DNA of 9,265 bases from JAKFEW01 sp036675505 (GTDB lineage Bacteria; Cyanobacteriota; Sericytochromatia; S15B-MN24; JAQBPE01), in assembly GCA_036675505.1 (NCBI GenBank), contig JAKFEW010000003.1, forward strand, positions 1-9,265. The letters run 5' to 3'. The translations under genes were made by a program, and so were the position numbers. The notes beneath the pieces are model-generated. The model was not told the origin of the DNA, did not search any database, and saw only the letters and a list, made by a program, of their open reading frames with translations. How positions within the stretch are numbered: position 1 is the stretch's first letter; the number at the start of each line of letters is the position of its first letter. This document shows, piece by piece, positions 1 to 6,883 of the stretch.

Positions 1-1
1 C

Positions 2-106
2 CGGGCAAGGTACCGCGGTCGCCGGAAGAATCTCTTCGATTTGAGGCGGCACGCCGCTGTCCACAACCTTCACCTGGTGGACCGGCTCTTGCGCGCCGCC
101 TCTTAA
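2..106 (+). CDS. C-terminal fragment of a probable DDE transposase (partial, 5' end outside window)
   Basis: The frame starting at base 2 is open from the window edge to TAA at 104-106 and encodes 34 residues containing RARYRGRRKNLFDLRRHAAV followed by HNLHLVDRLL. The R-Y-R-G-x-x-K-N-x-F-D-x-R-R run followed by a helix with N-L is what I recall from the extreme C-terminus of IS5/IS1182-like DDE transposases, after the catalytic glutamate. The catalytic core lies outside the window, so family and intactness cannot be judged. Terminal inverted repeats cannot be identified without the other end. The next gene starts about 75 nt downstream, so the right end of the element should lie between 107 and roughly 170. 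The call rests on motif memory from a short tail; other DDE families are possible. Confidence 0.5.
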   Translation, partial: RARYRGRRKNLFDLRRHAAVHNLHLVDRLLRAAS

Positions 107-129
107 TTGGTCAGGTCTCTAGCCCGGCT

Positions 130-140
130 GGGTATGTAAT
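130..140 (+). promoter_or_regulatory. Possible -10 region upstream of the first lipoprotein gene
   Basis: GGGTATGTAAT is the most AT-rich stretch between the transposase stop and the first lipoprotein start. It resembles an extended -10 element (TATGTA at 133-138). The same GGGTATG..AT string recurs at 3362-3372 before the third lipoprotein gene, which is the main reason for listing it. No convincing -35 lies 17 nt upstream; TTGGTC at 107-112 is 20 nt away. Weak support. Confidence 0.25.
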
Positions 141-182
141 CCGGGGCCGGCCGGTGGCGGCGGGTCCAGGAGAATGCCGTCC

Positions 183-1958
183 ATGCCTCGTCCATCCGGC
201 GCCTGGCTGCTGATCGCGGCCCTCGTCGCGGCCTGCGAGCCGACGCTCGCCGTAATCCCCGGCCGCACCGTGATCGCGGCCGTGCCCGTCGCCACGGCCT
301 CGGCCGAGCCGAGCGCGGCGGCCGCGGCGGTCGCGCCCGCGATCATCGAATCCACGCCCTACGCCGGCCCGTGGGTGTCGGCGACGGCCGCCCCGGGCAC
401 GCCGGCGAGCCTCGCGCCGGGCGCCGCGAGCCCTGCGGTCAGCGGCTCGCTCGCTCCGCCGCCCGGCTACCCGAACGTGGTGCGCCTGCGCGGGCGCCTC
501 TTCGACGAGGGCGGCACGCCGATCGGCGGCGCTTCGGTGCGCGTGCGGGCCCTGCATTACGATCTCTGGTACGACCGCACGGTCACGACCGGCGCCGACG
601 GCGCCTACCAGCTCGAGGACGTGGCTTCCAACGTGAACATGGAGATCACGGCCCACCGGGACGGCTTCACGGAGCGCCGCCGGATCGCCGCCTTGCCGCC
701 GCGCCCGGACTGGCATACCATCGACTTCGGCGCGGCCCCCGGCATGGCGACCGACGCCGAGGTGACCCCCGGCGCGCCGCATTACCTGTCGAACCGGCCG
801 GAGATCGTGCTGGTCAGCCCGGATGAGGACGAGACGCTGAGCCCGGGGGGTGAGGTGGCCTTCGTGCTCGAAGTCTCCGAGCCGCTCGACGACGTCAACC
901 GCGACCGGCTGGCGGCTTCGCTGCGGCTGATGCCCGCGAGCGCCGCGGCGGTGCCCGCAGGCCGCACCGGCGGGGCGCCCGACCTGCGCGACGCCGGCCG
1001 CGACGACGTGGACGTCGACGGCCCGAGCGGCGATCTGGCCTGGGCGATCCGACCGGGTACGCGCTTCCCGGCCGACGTTGGCCCGCCCGCGAGCACGGCC
1101 TGGCGCGGCGCGACCCGCCTGCGCTTCCACGTGCCGGCGGTGCTGGTGGCGAGCGCCACGGACGACGTGCGCTACCAGCTCGGCCTGGTGACGCCGCCTG
1201 ACGGCGCGCGCATCGAGGACGCGGCCTACCACCAGCTCGGCACCGACGCGGTGGGCGACCTGAACGGCTATCCGCCGCCCGGCCAGCTGATCCGCCACGT
1301 GTTCCTCGACGCGGATTTCGAGGACGCCTGGGAGGACCACGACGTGGACGACGACCCGCGCGATCGCTGGGCGGCGACGCACCGCGACGCCGTCGTGGCC
1401 GCGCTGGCGCGCGACGTCCGCGCGCCCGGGCTCGCGGGCATCGATGCAGGGCGCGTCGAGGCCGACGCCGCGATCACGCTGATCTTCGACGAGCCGATGG
1501 TGGCCTACGACGGCAGCGCCACAGGCCACCGCGGCCCGGGCCTCGCGGCGACCACGGACGGCGCGCTGGCCTTCACGTTCGCGGTGGCCCAGAGCGAAGC
1601 CGAGCTCGCAGGCGTCGCGCTGGACGGTGCCGTCGACGGCGAGGGCTCGGTGGTCGACGCGCGCGCCGCGACCTACCTGGGCGTCGAAACGTTCGGCCGC
1701 GAGCTCGCGTTCGTGGCGGAGAGCGCCCGCGCGACCCGCGAGGGCGCGCCGCCCGGCAGCGTGGTGGTCGTGCCGGATCCGACCGACGCGCGGCGCGTGC
1801 GCCTGCTGGTGGTCGGGCGGCCGTTCTTCTTCAAGTACGCGGGCGCGATCAAGGTGCGGGTGACCGGCTTCGGCGATCCGGCCGGCAACCTGCGCGGCAC
1901 GGCCCAGGCGGACGCCGAGGTGCGCACCCGGCCGCTGCCGACGCCCACGCCGAGCTGA
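183..1958 (+). CDS. Lipoprotein with carboxypeptidase-regulatory-like domain and Ig-like (SbsA-type) segments
   Basis: A predicted exported, lipid-anchored protein of 591 residues and unknown specific role. I place the start at ATG 183 because AGGAG at 168-172 lies 10 nt before it; the in-frame ATG at 174 would leave only one base. The N-terminus is a short signal peptide ending in the lipobox V-A-A-C (Cys18). An Ala/Pro-rich stretch to about residue 95 is a likely linker. Residues ~98-165 (GRLFDEGGTPIGGASVRVRA, then TTGADGAYQLEDV) match the carboxypeptidase-regulatory-like beta-sandwich. Residues ~207-253 and ~429-440 (IVLVSP...EVAFVLEVSEPLDD and ITLIFDEPM) look like Ig-like SbsA/Big_5 strands. 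An acidic run at ~376-394 could bind Ca2+ (inference). The protein ends in PTPTPS. No catalytic motif is visible, so a structural or adhesion-like surface role is the best guess. Confidence 0.85.
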   Translation: MPRPSGAWLLIAALVAACEPTLAVIPGRTVIAAVPVATASAEPSAAAAAVAPAIIESTPYAGPWVSATAAPGTPASLAPGAASPAVSGSLAPPPGYPNVVRLRGRLFDEGGTPIGGASVRVRALHYDLWYDRTVTTGADGAYQLEDVASNVNMEITAHRDGFTERRRIAALPPRPDWHTIDFGAAPGMATDAEVTPGAPHYLSNRPEIVLVSPDEDETLSPGGEVAFVLEVSEPLDDVNRDRLAASLRLMPASAAAVPAGRTGGAPDLRDAGRDDVDVDGPSGDLAWAIRPGTRFPADVGPPASTAWRGATRLRFHVPAVLVASATDDVRYQLGLVTPPDGARIEDAAYHQLGTDAVGDLNGYPPPGQLIRHVFLDADFEDAWEDHDVDDDPRDRWAATHRDAVVAALARDVRAPGLAGIDAGRVEADAAITLIFDEPMVAYDGSATGHRGPGLAATTDGALAFTFAVAQSEAELAGVALDGAVDGEGSVVDARAATYLGVETFGRELAFVAESARATREGAPPGSVVVVPDPTDARRVRLLVVGRPFFFKYAGAIKVRVTGFGDPAGNLRGTAQADAEVRTRPLPTPTPS

Positions 1959-1978
1959 TCGACACCCCAAACGCAAAT

Positions 1979-2006
1979 TTCAAGTCCACTTAACCCGGAA
2001 TTATAT
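1979..2006 (+). promoter_or_regulatory. Candidate promoter region for the phospholipase D-like gene
   Basis: The 91-nt gap after the first lipoprotein gene is strikingly AT-rich at its centre (about 1966-2016) compared with the genes around it. TTATAT at 2001-2006 is a plausible -10, and TTCAAG at 1979-1984 lies 16 nt upstream as a poor -35. The predicted transcript would start near 2013 and have a leader of about 37 nt. No terminator is visible for the upstream gene. Confidence 0.3.
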
Positions 2007-2044
2007 CCCCGATAAAGGGGTTCGCCATCCCGGTCCCCGATAAA
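2006..2044 (+). repeat. Direct repeat TCCCCGATAAA (two copies) before the phospholipase D-like gene
   Basis: TCCCCGATAAA occurs exactly at 2006-2016 and again at 2034-2044, 28 nt apart start to start. The first copy continues into GGGG, so CCCC-GATAAA-GGGG can form a small 4-bp hairpin; the second continues into CCCG and ends five bases before ATG 2050. Paired sites in a promoter-leader region are typical of operators or RNA-binding sites. Function is unknown, and the second copy occupies the place where a Shine-Dalgarno sequence would be. Confidence 0.5.
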
Positions 2045-2049
2045 CCCGT

Positions 2050-3333
2050 ATGGCCCGTCCGACCCTCCTGCCCACCCTCCTGCTCGCCAGCGCCGCCCTG
2101 CTCGCCGCCTGCGGCACCTCCGCGCCCGGCGCCGCCACCCGCGCGCCCGGCGCGCTGCGCGCCGCCCAGGCCGATCCGGCCGGGATCCTCGCGCCGCGCC
2201 TGCCCGTGCCGCGCTTCGCGACGGCCGAGGTCGACGTGCTCTACGACGGCGACACCTTCCCGGCGCTCGAGGCGATCGTCAAGCGCGCGCGCCGCTCGGT
2301 GCGCATCGACTACTACATCTTCGGCGGCCCGACCGCCGAACGGATGGCCGACACGCTGATCGCCAGGCGCCAGCAGGGCGTCGACGTGCGCGTGCTGCTC
2401 GATGCCAAGCTCGGCAAGATCCCCGAGATGGTCGGCCAGTGCAAGCCGATCTTGAAGCGGCTCAAGGACGGCGGCGTGCCGGTGGCCTTCCACAGCCGCG
2501 CGGCGATCCCGCCGAAGACGGCCGGCGACACGATCGACCACAACAAGTACGTGGTGGTCGACGACGCCGAGGCGCTGGTCGGCAGCATGAACCTCGCCAA
2601 GAAGTTCTACAACTACCACGACCTCATGCTCCACCTGCGCGGCGACGTCGTGCGCCAGCTCACGGCCCAGCACGAGGTGGACTGGTACCACGCGACCCAC
2701 CCGGAGGCCCCCGCGCCGCGCGAGGAAGTCACGCTGCCGGTGGGCGACACGCCGCAGCTGGGCGCGCCCGAAGGCCCAGGCGCCGTGCGCGTGGTCGGCA
2801 CAGGGCTCGGCCGCAAGACCAGCTTCGGCTCGCTGTTGCCGTTGATCCAGGGGGCCGCGCGCAGCATCCACGTCCAGATGCACGAGCTCGGCCCAGGACC
2901 TGTGCTCGACGCGCTCATCGCCGCCCGCGACCGCGGCGTCGCCGTCCAGATCCTGCTCGATCCGGGCAACGTCGACCCCTTCGTGCCGGTGATCCACAAG
3001 GCCCCGCGCGGCGTGGTCAACGCCGTCGCGCTCGACGCGCTGCTTGGCGCCCACATGGACGTGCGCCACTTCAAGGTCGACGACCAGCTCACCACCGCGC
3101 ACATGAAGAGCGTGGTGATCGACGGGGCGATCCTGCACGCAGGCTCGACCAACTGGACCAGGGGCGGCTTCGAGGCCGTCGCCGAGACCAACCTCGAGGT
3201 CTGGGGCGGCCGCGCGCCGCGCCAGGCCGAGGCGATGTTCACGCGTGACTGGACCACCCGCTCGGTGCCCGCCGAGCCGCCGAGCGCCGTCGCCCTGCAG
3301 CTCTGCCGCCTCTACCAGCGCCTGGGGTCCTGA
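2050..3333 (+). CDS. Phospholipase D-like lipoprotein with two HKD motifs
   Basis: A 427-residue exported PLD-superfamily protein. A signal peptide with a Leu-rich core ends in the lipobox L-A-A-C (Cys21). Two PLD domains follow: H164-x-K166-x4-D171-x6-G178-S-x-N181 and H351-x-K353-x4-D358-x6-G365-S-x-N368. Both motifs are complete, so the enzyme should form the usual two-lobed active site with a covalent phospho-histidine intermediate. The family includes cardiolipin synthases, phospholipases and nucleases, and the substrate cannot be read from the sequence. There are no N-terminal transmembrane helices of the cardiolipin-synthase type. The lipobox places it outside the cytoplasmic membrane, which favours a phospholipid or extracellular-polymer substrate (inference). 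No Shine-Dalgarno precedes ATG 2050. Lipoprotein genes flank it on both sides on the same strand. Confidence 0.9.
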   Translation: MARPTLLPTLLLASAALLAACGTSAPGAATRAPGALRAAQADPAGILAPRLPVPRFATAEVDVLYDGDTFPALEAIVKRARRSVRIDYYIFGGPTAERMADTLIARRQQGVDVRVLLDAKLGKIPEMVGQCKPILKRLKDGGVPVAFHSRAAIPPKTAGDTIDHNKYVVVDDAEALVGSMNLAKKFYNYHDLMLHLRGDVVRQLTAQHEVDWYHATHPEAPAPREEVTLPVGDTPQLGAPEGPGAVRVVGTGLGRKTSFGSLLPLIQGAARSIHVQMHELGPGPVLDALIAARDRGVAVQILLDPGNVDPFVPVIHKAPRGVVNAVALDALLGAHMDVRHFKVDDQLTTAHMKSVVIDGAILHAGSTNWTRGGFEAVAETNLEVWGGRAPRQAEAMFTRDWTTRSVPAEPPSAVALQLCRLYQRLGS

Positions 3334-3361
3334 GGCCGCCGGGCATAAGCGGCAGCCGAGC

Positions 3362-3376
3362 GGGTATGACATACCC
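3362..3376 (+). promoter_or_regulatory. Perfect 15-nt palindrome abutting the start codon of the third lipoprotein gene
   Basis: GGGTATG-A-CATACCC is a perfect inverted repeat (7-nt arms, 1-nt centre) whose last base is immediately followed by ATG 3377. The left arm contains TATGAC (3365-3370), a possible -10 that would put the transcription start at about 3376-3377, that is, at the start codon. The arrangement suits an operator over a -10 with a leaderless or nearly leaderless mRNA. As RNA it could also form a 5-bp stem with a 5-nt loop. No -35 is evident 17 nt upstream. Confidence 0.45.
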
Positions 3377-4138
3377 ATGCGCGCCACGCCGACAGCCCAA
3401 CGATTCGCCACGCTCGCGCTGCTGCTCGGCCTGATCGTGGCCTGCGGCCCCGTCGCCGTCGAGGTGGCGGCGCCCACCGACGCGCCGGCGAAGAAGAAGT
3501 CGACCAAGCCCAGGGCCACGGCGAGCGCGAGCCCCCCGGCCCCTGCCCCGATCAAGCCCAGCGCCTCGCCGTCGCCCTCGCCCTCACAGGGCGCGGCAGG
3601 CTCGCCCTCGCCGCCACCGACCTCCCCCACCGCCTCCACCACGCCGGCGTCCCAGGCCCCCAGCGCCTCGCCCACCGCATCGGCCGCCGCCAGCGTGGCG
3701 CCGCCGACCGGCGACTGGTCAGGCACGCCCTCCGAGGCCGAGGTCCAGGCGTTCACCACCTTCGTGTTCGAGCCCGTGGGCCGCAGCTGGGTGTTCGACT
3801 CCACGGCGGAAGGCGCGCCGCTGCCGCCCAGCGACACGACCTGGACGGTGAAGGCCGTGAGCGCGGATGGCGCGACCGTCGAGATCGCGAGCAGCTTCGA
3901 GACCAAGTCCAAGAGCTTCCCGCGCACAGCCCCTGCGGCGACGTACACGAAGGAGCGGATCACCGTGCCCGCCGGCACCTTCGACACGCTCAAGTACGAG
4001 ACCACCGAAGCCGGGGCGCCGGTCAAGACCTGGCTGGCGAAGGACACGGGCCCCGTGCAGATCATCACGTCCCAATCGTTGCTGGGCTCGACGATCACGG
4101 TGACCCTCAAGCTCAAGTCCTTCAAGCCGACCCCCTGA
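3377..4138 (+). CDS. Lipoprotein with Pro/Ser/Ala-rich linker and C-terminal beta-rich domain (TapB/DUF3108-like)
   Basis: A 253-residue predicted lipoprotein. I start it at ATG 3377 because the signal peptide follows at once and ends in I-V-A-C (Cys23); the frame is open back to ATG 3245, but that would overlap the upstream gene and bury the signal peptide. Residues ~30-112 form a low-complexity Pro/Ser/Ala/Thr linker with Lys near its start (KKKSTK, 40-45), typical of a spacer through the cell wall or periplasm. Residues ~125-250 form a compact domain with alternating beta-strand patterns. Its RITVPAGTFDTLKYE (194-208) and VKTWLAKDTGPVQI (216-229) segments recall the TapB/DUF3108 and LolA-like group, in which a 'VPAGTF' turn is followed by 'W-A-x-x-x-G-x-V'. 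Role unknown, perhaps binding a hydrophobic or envelope ligand (inference). No Shine-Dalgarno is visible. Confidence 0.85.
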   Translation: MRATPTAQRFATLALLLGLIVACGPVAVEVAAPTDAPAKKKSTKPRATASASPPAPAPIKPSASPSPSPSQGAAGSPSPPPTSPTASTTPASQAPSASPTASAAASVAPPTGDWSGTPSEAEVQAFTTFVFEPVGRSWVFDSTAEGAPLPPSDTTWTVKAVSADGATVEIASSFETKSKSFPRTAPAATYTKERITVPAGTFDTLKYETTEAGAPVKTWLAKDTGPVQIITSQSLLGSTITVTLKLKSFKPTP

Positions 4139-4183
4139 GGATCGGGGGCGCGATCGCCGACCCGGACCCTGGTCGCTCGCAGC

Positions 4184-4212
4184 TTGCCCGCCCCCGGCGG
4201 GTTTGCTACCAT
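4184..4212 (+). promoter_or_regulatory. Sigma70-type promoter for the M16 peptidase operon
   Basis: TTGCCC (4184-4189) and TACCAT (4207-4212) are separated by exactly 17 nt, and TG at 4204-4205 with one base before the -10 gives an extended -10 (TGcTACCAT). This is the best promoter match in the window. It lies 39 nt before the first gene of the downstream operon. The expected start is near 4219, giving a leader of about 33 nt that contains the ribosome-binding site GGAAAG (4237-4242). Confidence 0.6.
4187..4204 (+). terminator. Possible hairpin terminator of the lipoprotein gene, lying inside the next promoter
   Basis: CCCGCC-CCC-GGCGGG (4187-4201) is a perfect 6-bp GC stem with a 3-nt loop, followed by only TTT. 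It lies 49 nt after the stop of the third lipoprotein gene. The short T-run makes it a weak intrinsic terminator. It coincides with the spacer of the TTGCCC/TACCAT promoter, so it may instead be an operator or have no function as RNA. No other stem with a T-run is visible in 4139-4251. Confidence 0.35.
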
Positions 4213-4251
4213 GGGCGCCCCAAGCGGGGAAAAGCTGGAAAGCGGGCCACC

Positions 4252-5556
4252 ATGCGATTTTTACACCTCGAACACCCGGCCATGGGGCTGCACGTCTTGC
4301 CCACGGACAAATTCAAGACCAACACGCTGGTCCTGAACATCCAGCGGCCGCTCGAAGAAGGCCGCGTGACGCGCACCGCGCTCTTGCCCTACGTGCTGAC
4401 CCGCGGCACCGAACGCTTCCCGAGCGTGCGCGACATGCAGCGCCAGCTCGACCGCATGTACGGCTCCTACCTGCACGCCGACGTATTCAAGCTCGGCGAG
4501 CGCCAGATCGTGCAGTTCCGGCTCGAGCTGCCGAACGGCAAGTACATCCCCGGCAAGCCCGAGCTCCTGAAAGAAGGCATCGCCTTCATGCACGCGGTGC
4601 TCACGCAGCCGGTGCGCGAGCACGGGGCGATCAAGGCGAGCTTCGTCGATCTCGAAAAGGAAGCCCTGCGCAAGCGCGTGGAGGGCCTCTTCAACAACAA
4701 GTCGCAGTACGCGCGGATCCGCTGCGTCGAGGCGATGTGCCCGGACGAGCCTTACCGCCTGTACTCCGGCGGCCGCATCGAGGACCTGCCCGCGATCGAC
4801 CCCGCGGCGATCGACGCCGAGTACGCGCGCATCCTCGCCGAAGGCCCGATGGACTGCTTCGTGGTCGGCGACGTGAACCCCGAGGCCGTGGCCGACGAGC
4901 TGCGCCAGGTCTTCACCTTCCCCGAGCGCCGGCCTTCGCCGGTCACAGGCGAGACCCTCGGCCACGCGCCGGCCCAGGCGAAGCACATCGTCGAGTGCCA
5001 CGAGGTGAACCAGGGCCAGCTCGTGATGGGCCTGCGCGCGCCCGTGCGTTACGCCGACCCCGACTACTACGCGATGCTGATGTACAACGGCATCCTGGGC
5101 GGCTTCGCCCACTCGAAGCTGTTCATGAACGTGCGCGAGCGCGAGAGCCTGGCCTACTCGGCGCGCTCGCGCTACGACGCCCACAAGGGCGTGCTGTTCG
5201 TGCAGGCCGGCATCGACATCGCGAACTACGACCGCGCGCTCGCCGTCGTGCAGGAGCAGCTCGCGGCGATGAACGCGGGCGACATCACGGATCAGGAGAT
5301 CGATCAGACGCGCGCGATGCTCATCAACACCTACCGTGAGGCCTACGACAGCCCGGGCGCGCTGATCAACCTCGCCTTCGAGTCGATCGCCGCGGGCCGC
5401 GAGCGCAGCATCGAGGAGCTCGCCGAGGCGGTGCCCGCGATCGGCAAGGCCGAAGTGGTGAAGGCCGGCCGCGGCCTCGCGCTCGACACCGTCTACTTCC
5501 TGCGCGATCCGCAAACGCAGGCGCCTGCGGCCGAGCCGCAAGCGGCGAAGCGATAA
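4252..5556 (+). CDS. M16-family peptidase-like protein, inactive subunit (YmfF-like)
   Basis: A 434-residue protein with the two-lobed M16 (insulinase/pitrilysin) fold, like Bacillus YmfF. At the place where active M16 proteins have HxxEH it reads LLPYVLTRGTERFPS (residues 44-58), with no His/Glu pair, so it cannot bind the catalytic zinc. The C-terminal half carries the segment GGFAHSKLFMNVRERESLAY (283-302), whose Arg295 and Tyr302 correspond to the conserved Arg/Tyr region that M16 partners supply for substrate binding. It should therefore pair with the active subunit encoded 9 nt downstream. GGAAAG (4237-4242) sits 9 nt before the ATG. Annotation pipelines tie this family to EF-P 5-aminopentanol modification because of Bacillus genetics; whether that holds here is unknown. 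The C-terminus is a short Ala/Pro/Glu-rich tail (422-434). Confidence 0.88.
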   Translation: MRFLHLEHPAMGLHVLPTDKFKTNTLVLNIQRPLEEGRVTRTALLPYVLTRGTERFPSVRDMQRQLDRMYGSYLHADVFKLGERQIVQFRLELPNGKYIPGKPELLKEGIAFMHAVLTQPVREHGAIKASFVDLEKEALRKRVEGLFNNKSQYARIRCVEAMCPDEPYRLYSGGRIEDLPAIDPAAIDAEYARILAEGPMDCFVVGDVNPEAVADELRQVFTFPERRPSPVTGETLGHAPAQAKHIVECHEVNQGQLVMGLRAPVRYADPDYYAMLMYNGILGGFAHSKLFMNVRERESLAYSARSRYDAHKGVLFVQAGIDIANYDRALAVVQEQLAAMNAGDITDQEIDQTRAMLINTYREAYDSPGALINLAFESIAAGRERSIEELAEAVPAIGKAEVVKAGRGLALDTVYFLRDPQTQAPAAEPQAAKR

Positions 5557-5565
5557 GAGGCCGCC

Positions 5566-6879
5566 ATGCAGACCAAAGTTTACGCCACCATTCAGGAGCA
5601 GGTCCTCACCGAGACGCTGCCCAACGGCCTGACCGTGCAGCTCGTGCCCAAGCCCGGCTACGCGAAGACCTACGCGGTCTTCACCACGCGCTACGGCTCG
5701 ATCGACAACCACTTCCAAATTGAAGGTGCGCCGATCCGGCAGGTCACCGACGGCATCGCGCACTTCCTCGAGCACAAGCTCTTCGAGGAGGAGTGGGGCG
5801 ACATCTTCCACACGTTCTCGGCGCAAGGCGCCTCGGCCAACGCCTACACGAGCCACAACCGCACGGCCTACCTCTTCTCGGCCACCGGCCAGGTGGACGA
5901 GAACCTCCAGACGCTGCTCGACTTCGTGCAGCGCCCGCACCTCACGCCCGAGAACGTCGAGAAGGAGAAGGGCATCATCGAGCAGGAGATCCGCATGTAC
6001 GACGACATGCCGTTCTGGCGGGCTTACCGCCACCTGCTCGAGGGGCTGTTCGCCGTGAGCCCCGTGCGCATCGACATCGCGGGCACCGTCGAGTCGATCG
6101 GCCGCATCGACCGCGACGCGCTGATGACGTGCTACGAGACCTTCTATCATCCGAGCAACATGATGCTCGCGGTGGTCGGCGACTTCGAGCCGGGCCGGAT
6201 CATGGCGCTCGTGCGCGAGAACCAGGCCAAGAAGACCTTCACGCCCCCGCGGGTGATCAAGCGCTTCTTCGCGGCCGAGCCCGCGCGCGTGGCCAAGCCG
6301 CGCCACGAGGTGCGCCTCGCCGTCTCGCGGCCGCTCGTGATGCTCGGCTGGAAGGACAAGGCCGCGACGGCGTCCGAGGAGCACCTGAAGCGCGAGCTGC
6401 TGATGGGCCAGATCCAGGACGTGCTCTTCGGACGGGCTTCGGAGCTCTACCAGGCGCTGCTCGACCGCGGCTTGATCGACGACCCGATCTCCTACGACTA
6501 CGAAGTTGGCCAGGGCTACGGCTTCTCGTACGTGGGCTGCGAGACGGACGACCCTGTCGCCTTCCGGGCGGCGATCGAGGCCACGATCGCGCGCTTCCTG
6601 CGCGACGGCCTGCCCGACGACGAGTTCGAGCGCGCGCGCCGCAAGCAGATCGGCGACTACCTGCACACGCTGAACAGCCCGGAGGCCGTGGCGAACCAGG
6701 TCACGGAGGTGGCCTTCAAGGACGCCGACTACTTCGCGATCCCGGACCTCATCGCGGCCCTGCGCCGCGAGGACGCCGAGGCGCTGCTGCACGAACACTT
6801 CGACGCCGCCCAGGTGGCCGAGTCGGTCGTGCTGCCCAACGGCGAGGAAGCCGCGGCCGAGCCGGCGGGAGAGGGCTAG
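5566..6879 (+). CDS. M16-family zinc peptidase, catalytic subunit (YmfH-like)
   Basis: A 437-residue active M16 peptidase. The inverted zinc motif HFLEH (His66, Glu69, His70) is intact. EKEKGIIEQE (132-141) supplies the third zinc ligand, Glu141, with Glu134 seven residues before it as in other M16 enzymes. GSIDNHF (44-50), FSAQGASANAYTSHNRTAYL (84-103) and VRIDIAGTVESI (167-178) closely resemble Bacillus YmfH, in which HFLEHKLFE is also found. It starts 9 nt after the YmfF-like gene, with AAGAGG (5555-5560) as ribosome-binding site overlapping that gene's stop. There is no signal peptide, so the heterodimer is expected in the cytoplasm. Likely job: cleavage of a peptide or small protein inside the dimer chamber. 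A link to EF-P modification or to peptide maturation is inferred from relatives. No precursor peptide gene is visible beside it. Confidence 0.92.
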   Translation: MQTKVYATIQEQVLTETLPNGLTVQLVPKPGYAKTYAVFTTRYGSIDNHFQIEGAPIRQVTDGIAHFLEHKLFEEEWGDIFHTFSAQGASANAYTSHNRTAYLFSATGQVDENLQTLLDFVQRPHLTPENVEKEKGIIEQEIRMYDDMPFWRAYRHLLEGLFAVSPVRIDIAGTVESIGRIDRDALMTCYETFYHPSNMMLAVVGDFEPGRIMALVRENQAKKTFTPPRVIKRFFAAEPARVAKPRHEVRLAVSRPLVMLGWKDKAATASEEHLKRELLMGQIQDVLFGRASELYQALLDRGLIDDPISYDYEVGQGYGFSYVGCETDDPVAFRAAIEATIARFLRDGLPDDEFERARRKQIGDYLHTLNSPEAVANQVTEVAFKDADYFAIPDLIAALRREDAEALLHEHFDAAQVAESVVLPNGEEAAAEPAGEG

Positions 6880-6883
6880 GCGC

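Noticed and set aside
1360..1369. GCGATCGC octamers (here and near 4150) as cyanobacterial HIP1 sites
   Set aside because: I noticed only two in 9.3 kb of high-GC DNA, which is not the dense spacing that marks HIP1-bearing cyanobacteria.
3245..3376. Upstream extension of the third lipoprotein to ATG 3245
   Set aside because: It would overlap the end of the phospholipase D-like gene by 89 nt and place 44 disordered residues before a clear signal peptide and lipobox.
3530..3710. Repeat array or CRISPR-like pattern in the Ser/Pro-coding region
   Set aside because: The short TCGCC-type repeats are in-frame codons of a Pro/Ser/Ala linker, with no constant repeat-spacer spacing.
1990..4212. Antisense open frame of 740 codons over the phospholipase D-like and third lipoprotein genes
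   Set aside because: The plus-strand genes have lipoboxes and complete catalytic motifs; the antisense product shows no recognisable domain. The same reasoning removes the antisense frames at 111-1976, 6749-8086 and 7464-9248.
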